Part shown: positions 52,625 through 61,931 of the stretch, one piece after another
Position numbering within the stretch: position 1 is the stretch's first letter
Layout: the number at the start of each line of letters is the position of its first letter
Origin: Roseateles sp. YR242
GTDB lineage: Bacteria > Pseudomonadota > Gammaproteobacteria > Burkholderiales > Burkholderiaceae_C
Reading direction: 5' to 3'
DNA length: 64,000 bases
Assembly (NCBI RefSeq): GCF_900109745.1
Contig: NZ_FOAV01000001.1
Location: 124,001 to 188,000 of the forward strand
The notes under the pieces: generated by a model
The model's input: only the letters and a program-made list of their open reading frames with translations
Database searches by the model: none
Told to the model about the DNA's origin: nothing
Translations under genes and position numbers: made by a program

Positions 52625-54205
52625 TCAGGCGCCGTCAGCGGCTATCTCGCGCCGGGCGTGCTCGGCCCCCGCCCCCAGCACGATGGCCAGCGGTGGTTCT
52701 GCCGCCCCGGCGGCGGCCCCTGCTGCGGAGGTTGCCAACGCCACGGCCACCGCCACCGAGGCACGGTCCCCGGCCGCCAGTGGAGAGGCGGTGGCGCTGG
52801 GCGCCTCGCCGAACTGCTGGCGATAGTTGTGCGCCAGCGTGGACCGGTTGGCCATGCCCCAGCGCGTCGCCACGGCCAGCACGCTGTCGCGGCCGGCCAT
52901 CTGCTGCAACTCGGTACGGATGCAGGCCATGCGCAGCTTTCTCAACAACTCCGCCGGGGTCAGGCCCAGATGAGACCGGAAGGCCATCTGCAACGCGCGC
53001 TCCGTGACGTCGATCTCGGCCGCAATGCGGCGCACGGACAAGGTGCGGTCATGCAGGTGGTCCAGGATGAATTGATAGGCACGGCGGTAACGCGGGGGCA
53101 GCCGCAATTGGTCGGCATCCGCCTGGTCGGCCCGTTCCTGCTGCTCCAGAAAGCGCGAGTACGGCACCCGTGTCAGCTCGAAGCGCAGGCGCGCCAGCGA
53201 CAGCTGGGCGTGCTGACGGTAGCAGCGCAGCGCATCCGGATGCCGACCATTCATCGCATGCAGCCGCGACGCGCAATACCGCAGCTCGATGGCATGGCGG
53301 TGGTGCAGTTGGCGGGCATCGTCCACCGCCAACGGCCCCAGGATCTCGCTGGCGGTGCTGGCCTGGCCGCGATCCAGCAGGGCCAGCGCCGCATCCACCC
53401 GGGCCCGCTCTTCCATGGGCGCCATGCGCCGTTCACGGTACCAGCGCACCCCATCAAACAGCGCCTCCACGCCTGCGCTCGCATGCGTGGAGTCGGAGGA
53501 CGCCATCAGCGCAGCCAGGAAGTCCAGGCGCGCCACAACGGCCGGGACATCACGCAGGGCCTGCTCGCACGAACGCAGGGATTCGCGCAGGGCCGTCTCG
53601 TTGGCCGGCTCAACGCCCGCAATGTCGTCAAAGTGCCGCAGCGCACGGCACACCTGCAGTTCCAGGCCGATGGCCGCCAGCAAGGGCCGGGTGCCCGGCG
53701 CCACGTCCGGCGACTCGGCCAACCGGCTGGCAAAGGCCAGTGTGCGGGTCCCACGGCGATGCTCGCCCATGGCCAGCATGGCTTTGGCCAGGCCGGCCAG
53801 GGCCTCGATGCGCAGCCGCAGCGGCGCATCCTCCGCATCGGCCACCACATTGAAGCTCTCCGCCGCCCGTCCAGGCTTGTTCATGTGCAGGAACAGATAG
53901 CCCCGGTCCATGGACGACCACTGCCGCATCCGGGCGCGTGGCAAGGCTTCGTAATGGCGCAGCTGCCGCTGCATCAATTCCTCGGCCTGTTCCTCGCGGC
54001 CGGCGGCCAGCAGCGCCTGGCTCAGCACCTGTCCCAGGGTGGCCTGACGCAGCGGATCCAGGTCCTTCGCGTCACCGCTCCCGGCCCGCTCCAGCCGCCC
54101 CAGCCCCAGCCGCAGGGCTTCCTGAACATCACCACGCGCCATCGCGCTGGCCACGTCTGCATCCTTGTCCGCCAGCCCCAGCCGACCCAGTGCCATCAAC
54201 AGCAT
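52625..54205 (-). CDS. AraC-family type III secretion master regulator, HrpB/HrpX-like
   Basis: A 526-residue protein. The N-terminal about 340 residues are TPR-like helices (RGYLFLHMNKPGRAAESFNV, LRLRIEALAGLAKAMLAMGE). The C-terminal AraC double helix-turn-helix is at about residues 365-465 (LSVRRIAAEIDVTERALQMA, FRSHLGLTPAELLRKLRMAC, ATRWGMANRSTLAHNYRQQF). The TPR-plus-AraC plan of roughly 480 residues is that of HrpB (Ralstonia) and HrpX (Xanthomonas). An Ala-rich tail of about 50 residues follows the DNA-binding domain. The ATG at 54205 follows AGGAG with 6-nt spacing. Two PIP boxes nearby are its likely targets. Confidence 0.88.
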   Translation of the reverse strand: MLLMALGRLGLADKDADVASAMARGDVQEALRLGLGRLERAGSGDAKDLDPLRQATLGQVLSQALLAAGREEQAEELMQRQLRHYEALPRARMRQWSSMDRGYLFLHMNKPGRAAESFNVVADAEDAPLRLRIEALAGLAKAMLAMGEHRRGTRTLAFASRLAESPDVAPGTRPLLAAIGLELQVCRALRHFDDIAGVEPANETALRESLRSCEQALRDVPAVVARLDFLAALMASSDSTHASAGVEALFDGVRWYRERRMAPMEERARVDAALALLDRGQASTASEILGPLAVDDARQLHHRHAIELRYCASRLHAMNGRHPDALRCYRQHAQLSLARLRFELTRVPYSRFLEQQERADQADADQLRLPPRYRRAYQFILDHLHDRTLSVRRIAAEIDVTERALQMAFRSHLGLTPAELLRKLRMACIRTELQQMAGRDSVLAVATRWGMANRSTLAHNYRQQFGEAPSATASPLAAGDRASVAVAVALATSAAGAAAGAAEPPLAIVLGAGAEHARREIAADGA

Positions 54206-54447
54206 ATGAACTCCTGCTTCGTGTCTCGGAGCGCCGCCACCAGCGCCCCGGTGCGGCCATGCTAGGCAGAGGCACGCCATGGTGGCTTCATCTCTTCACG
54301 ATGAAATCCTCATCAATCCTCAACTCGGCACCCGTCACCGCCAGGCCGCCCCAGGCCGCAGGTTCGCCTCCAGGCAAATCGCTTCGCCCCCTGCCGGAGC
54401 GGCCCGCTCCCCGGCGGCGACAGTGCGCTCCAACACAAGGAGTCGCT
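54206..54447. other. Divergent hrp control region
   Basis: This 242-bp region lies between the regulator and the acetyltransferase-sctU operon. It contains the PIP box at 54363-54387 and a ribosome site at 54437-54442. An open frame runs through it in phase with the acetyltransferase but is not conserved-looking. Confidence 0.5.
54363..54387 (+). promoter_or_regulatory. PIP box / hrpII box of the sctU operon
   Basis: TTCGC-N15-TTCGC, a perfect plant-inducible-promoter box (also TTCG-N16-TTCG). A near-consensus -10, CAGTGC, follows at 33 bp (54421-54426; five of six YANNRT positions). The acetyltransferase start is 60 bp downstream. Confidence 0.85.
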
Positions 54448-55134
54448 GTGGCTGCTGCCCTGTTTACCGTGGATACCCCGTACCGGCCTCCCCCGCCGCA
54501 TCTCGTCGCACCGCCTTCGGTCCTGCGGCCCGCCGTCGCGGCCGATGCCACTGCGATCGCTGCGATCTACAACGCCTCCCTGCGCGGGCAGCCCTATCAG
54601 CCTGACGGCGTCACACCCGAACAAGGCGCCCGGTGGCTCGCCGATGTTCTGGCCCAGGTGAAGGGTATGGATGCCCCACCAGTGGCCAACTACCTGGGGC
54701 CGATGAGCGTGCCCATGGCCACGCGGTTGATTGCCGTTCATGGCGTGTATGGGCGGCCCATGCTGGTGGCCACCATCCAGGGCGAAACGGTGGGCTGGAT
54801 GGGTTCCATCGGCCTGCATGAGCGCCCCGGCCTCTCGCCTCTGTATGAGTTCTCCTATTACGTGGCGCCGCGCTGGCGCGGCCACGGCATCGGCACACAG
54901 TTGGTGCGACACCTCATTGCCCACGCGCCGGGTTGGCGGGTGGACCGCCTGCTGGCCACCGTCTGGAGCGACAACGCGCCCAGCCTGGCCGTACTGAGCC
55001 GCCTCGACTTCCAGTACTGGGGGACCCTGCCCGGCGCGATCCTCGCGTTTGGCAAACGACGCGACCTGCTGCTGCTGGGCATGACACTCCCCGACGCCAA
55101 CACCCCCTCCATGGCCGCAGCGCCCGCAGGCTGA
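54448..55134 (+). CDS. GNAT-family acetyltransferase heading the hrp operon
   Basis: A 228-residue protein from GTG 54448, chosen because AAGGAG sits 5 nt upstream and just below the PIP promoter; ATG 54301 in the same frame would start upstream of the box. The GNAT core is visible: LRPAVAADATAIAAIYNASL, the acetyl-CoA loop YYVAPRWRGHGIGTQLVRHL and VWSDNAPSLAVLSRLDFQ. An insert between strands (YLGPMSVPMATRLIAVHGVY) is longer than usual. Its stop is 3 nt before sctU. Acetyltransferases are not standard Hrp parts; it could modify a secretion protein, be secreted, or detoxify a plant amide. Untested. Confidence 0.82.
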   Translation: MAAALFTVDTPYRPPPPHLVAPPSVLRPAVAADATAIAAIYNASLRGQPYQPDGVTPEQGARWLADVLAQVKGMDAPPVANYLGPMSVPMATRLIAVHGVYGRPMLVATIQGETVGWMGSIGLHERPGLSPLYEFSYYVAPRWRGHGIGTQLVRHLIAHAPGWRVDRLLATVWSDNAPSLAVLSRLDFQYWGTLPGAILAFGKRRDLLLLGMTLPDANTPSMAAAPAG

Positions 55135-55137
55135 GCG

Positions 55138-56220
55138 ATGGGCGAAAAGACCGAACAACCCAGCCAGAAGAAGCTGGACGACGCGAAGAAGAAGGGCCAG
55201 TCGCCAAAGAGCCAGGACATCAATGCGGCAGCCGGTCTTCTGGTCATCACCGTCTGCCTGAGTGCGGCTGGCAGCACGGCCCTGGGCCACCTGGAGCGGC
55301 TGTTCGCCTTGGCCAGCGGTGCCGGGATGGCGGTGAAGAACGACATCGACGTGCTGGTCATCGCCTACGACATGGCCATCGAGGGCCTGTGGATCGTCCT
55401 GCCCTTCGTGGTGGCGGCGATCTTCGTGGGGGTCATCGCCTCCTTCGCCCAGGTGGGATTCAACATCACCTTCGAGCCGATTTCTCCCAACTTCGACAAG
55501 GTCAACCCCGGGTCCGGCCTGAAGAAGCTGATCTCGCTGCGCTCGTTGATTGAATTCGCCAAGACCGTGTTCAAGGCCATTTTGGTGGGCTGCGTCGTGG
55601 TGGCCATCACGATCGGCCTGGTGCCGCTGATGGTGGGCGCCGCCACGCAGACCCCCATGGGCGTGGCAGCCATCGCCTGGAGCGCGATGCTCAAGCTCTT
55701 TGTGGCGGCCGTCATCGCCCTGATCGTCATCGGCCCGGTGGACTTTGCCCTGCAGCGCTGGCTCTTCATCCGGGACCAGCGCATGGACAAGGACGAGGTC
55801 AAGCGCGAATACAAGGAGATGGAAGGCGACCCGATGCTCAAGGGCCAGCGCAAGCGGCTCGCGCATGAGATCGCCAACAGCAACCCGTCGCGCACGGTGC
55901 CGCAGGCGTCGGTGGTGGTCACCAACCCGACCCACTATGCGGTGGCGCTGCGGTATCGGCCTGGCGAGACGCCACTGCCCATCATCGTGGCCAAGGGCGC
56001 GGACGCCCAGGCCATGGAAATACGCCGGATTGCCGAGGCCTCGGGGGTGCCGATCGTCGGTGATCCGCCATTGGCCCGTGCCCTCTTCAAGGTGCCGGTG
56101 GATGACACCGTGCCCGAGGCGCTGTTCGAGGCCGTGGCCACCGTCCTGCGCTGGGTGGCGATGCTGGACGGCGTCGGCCCCGCCAAGGACCGTGGCGCGG
56201 CCACTGCCAGGAGTACATGA
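55138..56220 (+). CDS. sctU: Type III export apparatus switch protein SctU (HrcU/YscU)
   Basis: A 360-residue FlhB/YscU-family protein with four membrane helices in the first 220 residues and a cytoplasmic tail. It opens GEKTEQPSQKKLDDAKKKGQ, the classic family start. The autocleavage motif NPTH is in VVVTNPTHYAVALRYRPGET and is intact. It switches substrate specificity of the secretion machine. The stop overlaps the sctV start (ATGATG). Confidence 0.96.
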   Translation: MGEKTEQPSQKKLDDAKKKGQSPKSQDINAAAGLLVITVCLSAAGSTALGHLERLFALASGAGMAVKNDIDVLVIAYDMAIEGLWIVLPFVVAAIFVGVIASFAQVGFNITFEPISPNFDKVNPGSGLKKLISLRSLIEFAKTVFKAILVGCVVVAITIGLVPLMVGAATQTPMGVAAIAWSAMLKLFVAAVIALIVIGPVDFALQRWLFIRDQRMDKDEVKREYKEMEGDPMLKGQRKRLAHEIANSNPSRTVPQASVVVTNPTHYAVALRYRPGETPLPIIVAKGADAQAMEIRRIAEASGVPIVGDPPLARALFKVPVDDTVPEALFEAVATVLRWVAMLDGVGPAKDRGAATARST

Positions 56221-58298
56221 TGAGCAAGGCCCTGACCGACAAGAGCACCTGGGGCAATGACCTGGCGATGAGCTTCCTGGTCGTTGCGATCGTGGGGCTC
56301 ATGATCCTGCCGCTGCCCACGGTGGCCATCGACACCTTGCTGGCGGTGAACCTGGCGGTGAGTGTGCTGCTGCTGATGACCTCGCTGTTCATCCCCAATG
56401 CGGTGGCGCTGTCGTCCTTCCCTTCGCTGCTGCTGTTCACCACGCTGTTCCGGCTGTCGCTGAACATCGCCTCGACAAAGTCCATCCTGCTGCATGCCGA
56501 TGCCGGCCATCTGATCGAGAGCTTCGGTGAACTGGTGGTGGGCGGCAACCTGGTGGTGGGCATCGTGGTGTTCATCATCATCACGGTGGTTCAGTTCATC
56601 GTGATCTCCAAGGGCTCGGAGCGGGTGGCCGAGGTCGGCGCCCGTTTCACGCTCGATGCGATGCCGGGCAAGCAGATGAGCATTGACGCCGACCTGCGTG
56701 CCGGGCTGCTCTCCGGCGACGAGGCGCGCCGCAAGCGCGCCCTGCTGGGCATGGAAAGCCAGATGCATGGCGGCATGGACGGCGCCATGAAGTTCGTGAA
56801 GGGCGACGCCATCGCCGGCCTGATCATCACGCTGGTGAACATCCTGGCCGGCATCGTGGTGGGCATCATGTACCACGGCATGACCGCCGGTGAAGCCGCA
56901 AACCGCTTTGCCGTGCTGTCGATCGGGGATGCGATGGTGTCGCAGATCCCGTCGCTGTTCATTTGCGTGGCGGCCGGCGTGCTCATCACTCGCGTGGCCG
57001 ACGAGCACCAGAAGAAACCGCGTTCGCTGGGCCAGGAGATCGTGGCCCAGATGACGGCCAACGTGCGGGCCATGTACCTGGCGGCAGGCCTGGTGATCGC
57101 CTTTGCTGCCGTGCCGGGTTTTCCGGCGCTGCAATTCCTGGCGCTGGGCATCGGGTTGGCCATGGCCGGCCGCTACCTGGCGCGGCAGCGTCGCTCGGGC
57201 GAGGCGCAAAGCCTTTCTGCACCCATTGCGGCCCTGCAGCGCGAAGGCGCCAAGGGCGATGCCCCGTCCATCATGCAGGAGGCCCCGCACTTCGCCCGGC
57301 CGCTGGCGGTGCGCATGTCCCCCGCGCTGGCGGCCCTGCTGATGCCCGACCAGCTCAACCAGGCGATGGAGCGTGAGCGGGTGCAGCTGCAGTCGATGCT
57401 GGGGGTTCCCTTCCCCGGCGTGTGCATGTGGGTGGACACGGCGCTGGCCGACCTGCGCTTTGACGTCCTGATCAACGACGTGCCGGTGCGCCACGTGGCC
57501 TTGCCAGGCAGGCTGCTCCTGCTGCCCACCACCCTGGCTGCCGCCGCGACCGCGCCCGCGTGGGCCGCCGCCGCGCAGCAGCACGGCGCGGTGCTGGAAC
57601 AACCGGACTCCGCCTGGATGCCCGCGAACGAGGTGCCCGAGGCGGAACGCGCGAAATGCCTGGATGTGGAACAGGTGATGGCGCGCCAGGTGATGTTGCT
57701 GCTGCGCCGCAACGCCCATCAGTTCATGGGCGTGCAGGAGATCCAGTGGATCGTGGACAAGGCCACCGCGGACTATCCCGGCCTGGTGGCCGAGGTGCAG
57801 AAGATCCTGCCGGTGCAGCGCATCGCGGAGGTGATGCGGCGGCTGCTGGAGGAGCAGGTGCCGATCCGCAATGTGCGCAGCATCTTCGAGAGTCTCATCA
57901 CCTGGGGACCGAAGGAAAAAGACATGCTGCTCCTGACCGAGTATGTGCGGGGCGACCTGGGTCGCTACCTGGCGTTCGAGGCCAGCGCCGGCAAGCCCTA
58001 TGTGTCGGCCATCCTGCTGGATCCGGGCGTGGAGCAGGCGATCCGCCAGTGCATCAAGCCGACCCCGACCGGCAACTACCTGGCCATGGCCCCGGAGAGC
58101 GCCGCCGCCATCACCGACAAGGTGCTGAGGCTGGCCGGTGAAAGCCCCGAGCCCGGGGTGGCGGTCATCACGTCCATGGACATCCGCCGCTATGTGAAGA
58201 AGATCATCGAAACGCGCCTCGAGGGGCTGCGGGTCTACTCCTACCAGGAGCTGGGCCACCAGGTGGAACTGCGGCCGCTGGGCCGTGTGGCGGCCTGA
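56217..58298 (+). CDS. sctV: Type III export gate protein SctV (HrcV/YscV)
   Basis: A 693-residue FHIPEP-family protein. The N-terminal half carries about eight helices and conserved loops (FPSLLLFTTLFRLSLNIAST, RFTLDAMPGKQMSIDADLRA). A cytoplasmic domain of about 350 residues forms the nonameric export ring (ILPVQRIAEVMRRLLEEQVP, then IRNVRSIFESLITWGPKEKD). Two adjacent ATGs (56217 and 56220) follow AGGAG. The pocket for chaperone-effector complexes is expected in this C-terminal domain. Confidence 0.96.
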   Translation: MMSKALTDKSTWGNDLAMSFLVVAIVGLMILPLPTVAIDTLLAVNLAVSVLLLMTSLFIPNAVALSSFPSLLLFTTLFRLSLNIASTKSILLHADAGHLIESFGELVVGGNLVVGIVVFIIITVVQFIVISKGSERVAEVGARFTLDAMPGKQMSIDADLRAGLLSGDEARRKRALLGMESQMHGGMDGAMKFVKGDAIAGLIITLVNILAGIVVGIMYHGMTAGEAANRFAVLSIGDAMVSQIPSLFICVAAGVLITRVADEHQKKPRSLGQEIVAQMTANVRAMYLAAGLVIAFAAVPGFPALQFLALGIGLAMAGRYLARQRRSGEAQSLSAPIAALQREGAKGDAPSIMQEAPHFARPLAVRMSPALAALLMPDQLNQAMERERVQLQSMLGVPFPGVCMWVDTALADLRFDVLINDVPVRHVALPGRLLLLPTTLAAAATAPAWAAAAQQHGAVLEQPDSAWMPANEVPEAERAKCLDVEQVMARQVMLLLRRNAHQFMGVQEIQWIVDKATADYPGLVAEVQKILPVQRIAEVMRRLLEEQVPIRNVRSIFESLITWGPKEKDMLLLTEYVRGDLGRYLAFEASAGKPYVSAILLDPGVEQAIRQCIKPTPTGNYLAMAPESAAAITDKVLRLAGESPEPGVAVITSMDIRRYVKKIIETRLEGLRVYSYQELGHQVELRPLGRVAA

Positions 58299-58311
58299 TC
58301 AGGCGGCGCGG

Positions 58312-59103
58312 ATGACGGACGAAGAGATCCGCCGCATCCGGCGCATCACGGTGGGGGATGCACCCACCGAGTTGCCGCGACCGGTGGACCCGCGCCATGA
58401 AGAGCGCTTTCGCCGCGCACTGGGTGGTCCACGCCGGGCGGTGGCGTCGCCCATTGCAGCGATGGAGCCTGCCGCTGCGGCGCCACCTCCGTGGCATCAA
58501 GAGCCCACCCACGATGCGATGCCGCAGGAGCGGCCCACCCGGCCGCATCATCCGTCGCCACGGGAGCACTCAACGACGCGCCCATCGGCCTCAACGGCTC
58601 GGCCCTCCCCGGCGTCGTCCTCATCCGCCCGCCCCACCGCGACCCAGACCGATACGTTCTCACGGACCATGGCACGGCCCCTCACCGCGCCATCGGCCGC
58701 AGGCTCTGCCAGCGCCCGTGCAGCGGAGGAACAGACGGTCGATGGGAGCGATGAAATCGATGATGTCGATGCGGTGGTGGTCCCGCCCCCCATGCCCGTG
58801 GCACCCGTCATGGAGACCTTGCCACCCGACGCTTGGGCCGACGGCGTGGCTCACACCGTGGCGGCCCTGTGCCACGGCAGCGAGCCCAGCTTCCACAGCT
58901 GGACCATCCAGGTGCCGTTGGACGGCGAAGCCCTGCCCCACACCGAGCTGCGGATGACGTTTTCGCGCCATCACCTGCAGCTTCGCTTCAGCACGGCCTC
59001 GACCCGGTCATTCCACCTAATTTCGGCGCATCAGGCGCAATTGCGCGCGCTGCTGGTCCGCGCGCTTCCCGGCGACCGGCACATCGACATCGAGCTCACA
59101 TGA
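58312..59103 (+). CDS. hpaP: HpaP-type substrate-specificity switch protein (SctP)
   Basis: A 263-residue protein whose position, between sctV and sctQ, is that of HpaP in Hrp2 clusters. The N-terminal 150 residues are Pro/Ser/Ala-rich and poorly ordered. The conserved C-terminal part reads SFHSWTIQVPLDGEALPHTE, LRMTFSRHHLQLRFSTAS and HLISAHQAQLRALLVRALPG, in line with the HpaP family. It probably helps switch from early to late substrates. The ATG at 58312 is the first after the sctV stop. Confidence 0.85.
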   Translation: MTDEEIRRIRRITVGDAPTELPRPVDPRHEERFRRALGGPRRAVASPIAAMEPAAAAPPPWHQEPTHDAMPQERPTRPHHPSPREHSTTRPSASTARPSPASSSSARPTATQTDTFSRTMARPLTAPSAAGSASARAAEEQTVDGSDEIDDVDAVVVPPPMPVAPVMETLPPDAWADGVAHTVAALCHGSEPSFHSWTIQVPLDGEALPHTELRMTFSRHHLQLRFSTASTRSFHLISAHQAQLRALLVRALPGDRHIDIELT

Positions 59104-60140
59104 ATTCACTGCCCACCACCGCTGCGACCACCGCCCTGGCGAGCGGCAACGGGCTGGCCGGCCGGTTGCCCTCGATGAGCCCCGCTGACGCGGCGCTGTC
59201 TCGCATCACCCAGGACAGCCGCTTCTGCGCATGGCTGCGTGCCACGCTGCAACAGGCCAGCCTGGGTGTCGCCCTGCGGCAACCCGACGCGGCCTGGCGC
59301 CTGACGGTCGAGTCGGCCCATGGCCGTTTCCAGCTCGGCCTGGACGCCGCCGACAGTCCGGCCCTGCAACTGGCGCTGTCCCATCAGCCGCACGACACGG
59401 CGTGCGCCGTGGTGATGCTGCTGCTGGACGACTGGGCCCAGGCGCTGGCGCCTGCATTGGGCCCCTTGCGGCTGGTCCGCATCGAGCCGCTGCCGCCCGG
59501 CCCCCGCGTGCCCTGCATTCTCGGCGGGGCCATGCCCGTGGCCCTGCTGGAGGCGGAGCCTTCACTGCTGGACCACATGGCCGCCACCATGGCCCAGCCA
59601 GGCGTGGACCTCACCCCGATGGCGGGCTGCCTGCTACGCCCGGTCATCCGCCTCTTCACACGCGCGCTGTCGCCGCAGGTACTGCGCACGCTGCGCCCCG
59701 GTGATGCCGTGCTGGCAAGTGGCCAGTCTGCGTGGCTGCGCTGCGGCGTGGGCCACGTGCTGCAGGCTCGCCTTCATCTCGACCCCCAGGAGTTCACCGT
59801 GCACCTTGCCGAATCGCCCATGTCGACCGACGATCCGGCCGACCTTGACCCCAACGAGGGTGCCCACGGCATCGAAGCGCCACCCGCAGCCGGTTCGCTC
59901 GAATCGCTGCAGCTGCCGGTGGCCTTCGAGCTGAGCACCGCACGGGTCAGCCTGGCGGAGCTGGCCAGCATGCAGCCCGGTTATGCGGTGGAGCTGGACG
60001 TTCCCCTGCAGGAAGCGGAGGTCCGTCTGGTGTGCCATGGCCGCACCTTGGGCCTGGGCCAATTGATCGCCATTGGCGACCAACTGGGCGTTCGCATCAC
60101 CCGCCTCGAGTTCTCGCATGACGCCGCTGCAGCACGCTGA
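59100..60140 (+). CDS. sctQ: Type III cytoplasmic (C-ring) protein SctQ (HrcQ/YscQ)
   Basis: A 346-residue protein. The C-terminal SpoA domain is at about residues 275-345 (LPVAFELSTARVSLAELASM, VELDVPLQEAEVRLVCHGRT, LGLGQLIAIGDQLGVRIT). The N-terminal two thirds is the divergent adaptor region. A Met-Ser-Thr-Asp start near residue 240 (SPMSTDDPADLD) could allow internal initiation of a short SctQ-C form as in other systems. The ATG overlaps hpaP by 4 nt and the end overlaps sctR by 23 nt. Confidence 0.9.
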   Translation: MNSLPTTAATTALASGNGLAGRLPSMSPADAALSRITQDSRFCAWLRATLQQASLGVALRQPDAAWRLTVESAHGRFQLGLDAADSPALQLALSHQPHDTACAVVMLLLDDWAQALAPALGPLRLVRIEPLPPGPRVPCILGGAMPVALLEAEPSLLDHMAATMAQPGVDLTPMAGCLLRPVIRLFTRALSPQVLRTLRPGDAVLASGQSAWLRCGVGHVLQARLHLDPQEFTVHLAESPMSTDDPADLDPNEGAHGIEAPPAAGSLESLQLPVAFELSTARVSLAELASMQPGYAVELDVPLQEAEVRLVCHGRTLGLGQLIAIGDQLGVRITRLEFSHDAAAAR

Positions 60141-60765
60141 TCCGGTTGCGCTGTTCCTGGTGCTGCTGGCGCTGGCGGCGTTGCCGTTCGCCGCGATGGT
60201 GGTCACCTCCTACACCAAGATCTCCATCGTGCTGGGCCTGCTGCGCAACGCCATTGGCGTGCAGCAGGTGCCCCCGAACATGGTGCTCAACGGCGTGGCC
60301 ATCATCATCTCCTGCTACATCATGGCGCCCGTGTTCATTGATGCGACCAAGGGCATCCAGGGCGGTGGCACCAGCACCCAGACCCTGATGCAGGCGGCCG
60401 ATTCCGCCCGCGAGCCATTCCGGCGTTTTCTGGACAAACATGCGGAGGAACGCGAGAAGCAATTCTTCCTGCGCTCCGCGGCCATCATCTGGCCGAGCGA
60501 CCAGGCGGCGGCGCTGAAGAAGGACGACCTCATCGTCCTGGCGCCGGCCTTCCTGCTCAGCGAGCTGACGGCCGCCTTCCGGATCGGCTTCCTGCTGTAT
60601 CTGGCCTTCATCGTGATCGACATCGTGATTGCCAACGTGCTCCTGGCCATGGGCTTGTCCCAGGTGACGCCCAGCAATGTGGCCATCCCGTTCAAGCTGC
60701 TGCTGTTTGTCACGCTGGACGGCTGGTCGCGCCTGGTGCATGGGCTGGTGCTGACCTACCGCTGA
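60118..60765 (+). CDS. sctR: Type III export apparatus protein SctR (HrcR/YscR)
   Basis: A 215-residue FliP/YscR-family membrane protein with four helices. Hallmarks: FAAMVVTSYTKISIVLGLLR, NAIGVQQVPPNMVLNGVAII, and the C-terminal VIANVLLAMGLSQVTPSNVA with IPFKLLLFVTLDGW. Forms the core of the export gate with SctS and SctT. The ATG at 60118 lies inside the end of sctQ. Confidence 0.96.
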   Translation: MTPLQHADPVALFLVLLALAALPFAAMVVTSYTKISIVLGLLRNAIGVQQVPPNMVLNGVAIIISCYIMAPVFIDATKGIQGGGTSTQTLMQAADSAREPFRRFLDKHAEEREKQFFLRSAAIIWPSDQAAALKKDDLIVLAPAFLLSELTAAFRIGFLLYLAFIVIDIVIANVLLAMGLSQVTPSNVAIPFKLLLFVTLDGWSRLVHGLVLTYR

Positions 60766-60825
60766 TGGCGCGAGGCCACCTGCCCAGCCATGAGAACCCT
60801 GCGAACCTCGGGACAGGAGATGTGA

Positions 60826-61089
60826 ATGACCTATGACCTGGTGGTGCAGCTCACCTCCGAAGCGCTGATGATGTGTGTGCTGCTGTCCTTGCCTGCCGTG
60901 GCGGTGTCGGCCCTGGTCGGCCTGCTGGTCTCGTTCTTCCAGGCCATCACCTCGCTGCAGGATTCCAGCATCTCGCAAGGCATCAAGCTGTTGGCAGTGA
61001 CTGGTGTGGTGGTGGTGACGGCGCCCTGGGCCGGATCCACGCTGATGAAATTCAGCGAGAACCTCTTCACCGCCGTGTTTCAGCGATGA
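60826..61089 (+). CDS. sctS: Type III export apparatus protein SctS (HrcS/YscS)
   Basis: An 87-residue FliQ/YscS-family protein with two helices: LVVQLTSEALMMCVLLSLPA and ALVGLLVSFFQAITSLQDSS, then SQGIKLLAVTGVVVVTAPW. ATG 60826 follows ACAGGAGATGTGA. The 60-bp gap from sctR is the only real gap in the operon. The stop overlaps the next gene by 4 nt. Confidence 0.95.
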   Translation: MTYDLVVQLTSEALMMCVLLSLPAVAVSALVGLLVSFFQAITSLQDSSISQGIKLLAVTGVVVVTAPWAGSTLMKFSENLFTAVFQR

Positions 61090-61931
61090 GACTCGACCGC
61101 ACCCGGCACAGCGCCGAGGCCCAGCAAACCCAGCAGACGCATGACGCCGGCAGGAACCGCCATGCCGGCCATGGTTATGCAGGCGGCATGCACAAGGGCG
61201 TGGCCTACCGGCATGCGCCAAGACCGCAATCACCGGCACGCCGCAATACGGGCCCGGCGGCGAAACCGCGGCCCCGACCGGCGTCTACAGGCGCTGCGGC
61301 AGCGCACCAGGAAGAAGAACATCCACTGCCCACGGAAGATGCCTTGAGCCTGGCTGGCGCGGGTACCGGAGGTGGCCGCCAGACGGCGGCTGCGGGCGGC
61401 GCCACGGAACGCCAGAGCCGCCCCGGCAGCGACCGGCAGGGCCCCCGGTCGATCGGTTCACCGCCGCAGGCACCGCCTCCACCGCCCAACATGGCGGTGC
61501 AGGAAGGGGCCGCGCTGCGGCGCAGCCGCCTGCCCGCAGCGCAGATGCTCAGCGCCCCGCCGACCGCCGTGGGACTGCCGCTGGCGTCGTTGCTGGAGGC
61601 ACACGCTTCGCTCTATTTCAAAGGTGGCAGCGAGGGGGCCGCCAGTGCGTTGCGCCTGGCCACGCGGGCCGCTGTGGCCCGCCACCTGCCGCCGGACGCC
61701 CAGCCGCCAGCCCTGGCAGACATCAAGGCCGCCGCTATCGCCTGGTGCGCGGCCAACGGCCCGCCGGCCGCCGCCACGCAGGCCCAGCGGCATGCGAACC
61801 TGCTCTACCCCTTGGACGCCTTGCGCGCGATGTTCCGACCCGCTGCGCCAGTGGCTGAGGGCGCCCAAGCGCGCAGCGCGGTCCTGCAACGGGCGCTGGA
61901 GCGCCGGCCCACCCAGGAGCCCACATCATGA
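61086..61931 (+). CDS. Hrp operon protein in the hpaA position (HpaA-like candidate)
   Basis: A 281-residue protein whose ATG overlaps the sctS stop. The N-terminal about 150 residues are basic, His/Arg/Gln/Pro-rich and disordered (RTRHSAEAQQTQQTHDAGRN). The C-terminal 110 residues form an Ala-rich helical domain (PLASLLEAHASLYFKGGSEG, LRLATRAAVARHLPPDAQPP). In Xanthomonas the gene after hrcS is hpaA, a basic secreted control protein of about 275 residues that binds HpaB. Length, composition and the neighbouring hpaB match, but similarity cannot be judged by eye. HrpV of Ralstonia is an alternative. Confidence 0.65.
   Translation: MRLDRTRHSAEAQQTQQTHDAGRNRHAGHGYAGGMHKGVAYRHAPRPQSPARRNTGPAAKPRPRPASTGAAAAHQEEEHPLPTEDALSLAGAGTGGGRQTAAAGGATERQSRPGSDRQGPRSIGSPPQAPPPPPNMAVQEGAALRRSRLPAAQMLSAPPTAVGLPLASLLEAHASLYFKGGSEGAASALRLATRAAVARHLPPDAQPPALADIKAAAIAWCAANGPPAAATQAQRHANLLYPLDALRAMFRPAAPVAEGAQARSAVLQRALERRPTQEPTS

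Noticed and set aside
55935-58259. 774-codon open frame antisense to sctU and sctV
   Set aside because: It is His/Gln/Gly/Arg-rich, lies fully opposite conserved secretion genes, and is a composition shadow of GC-rich coding DNA.
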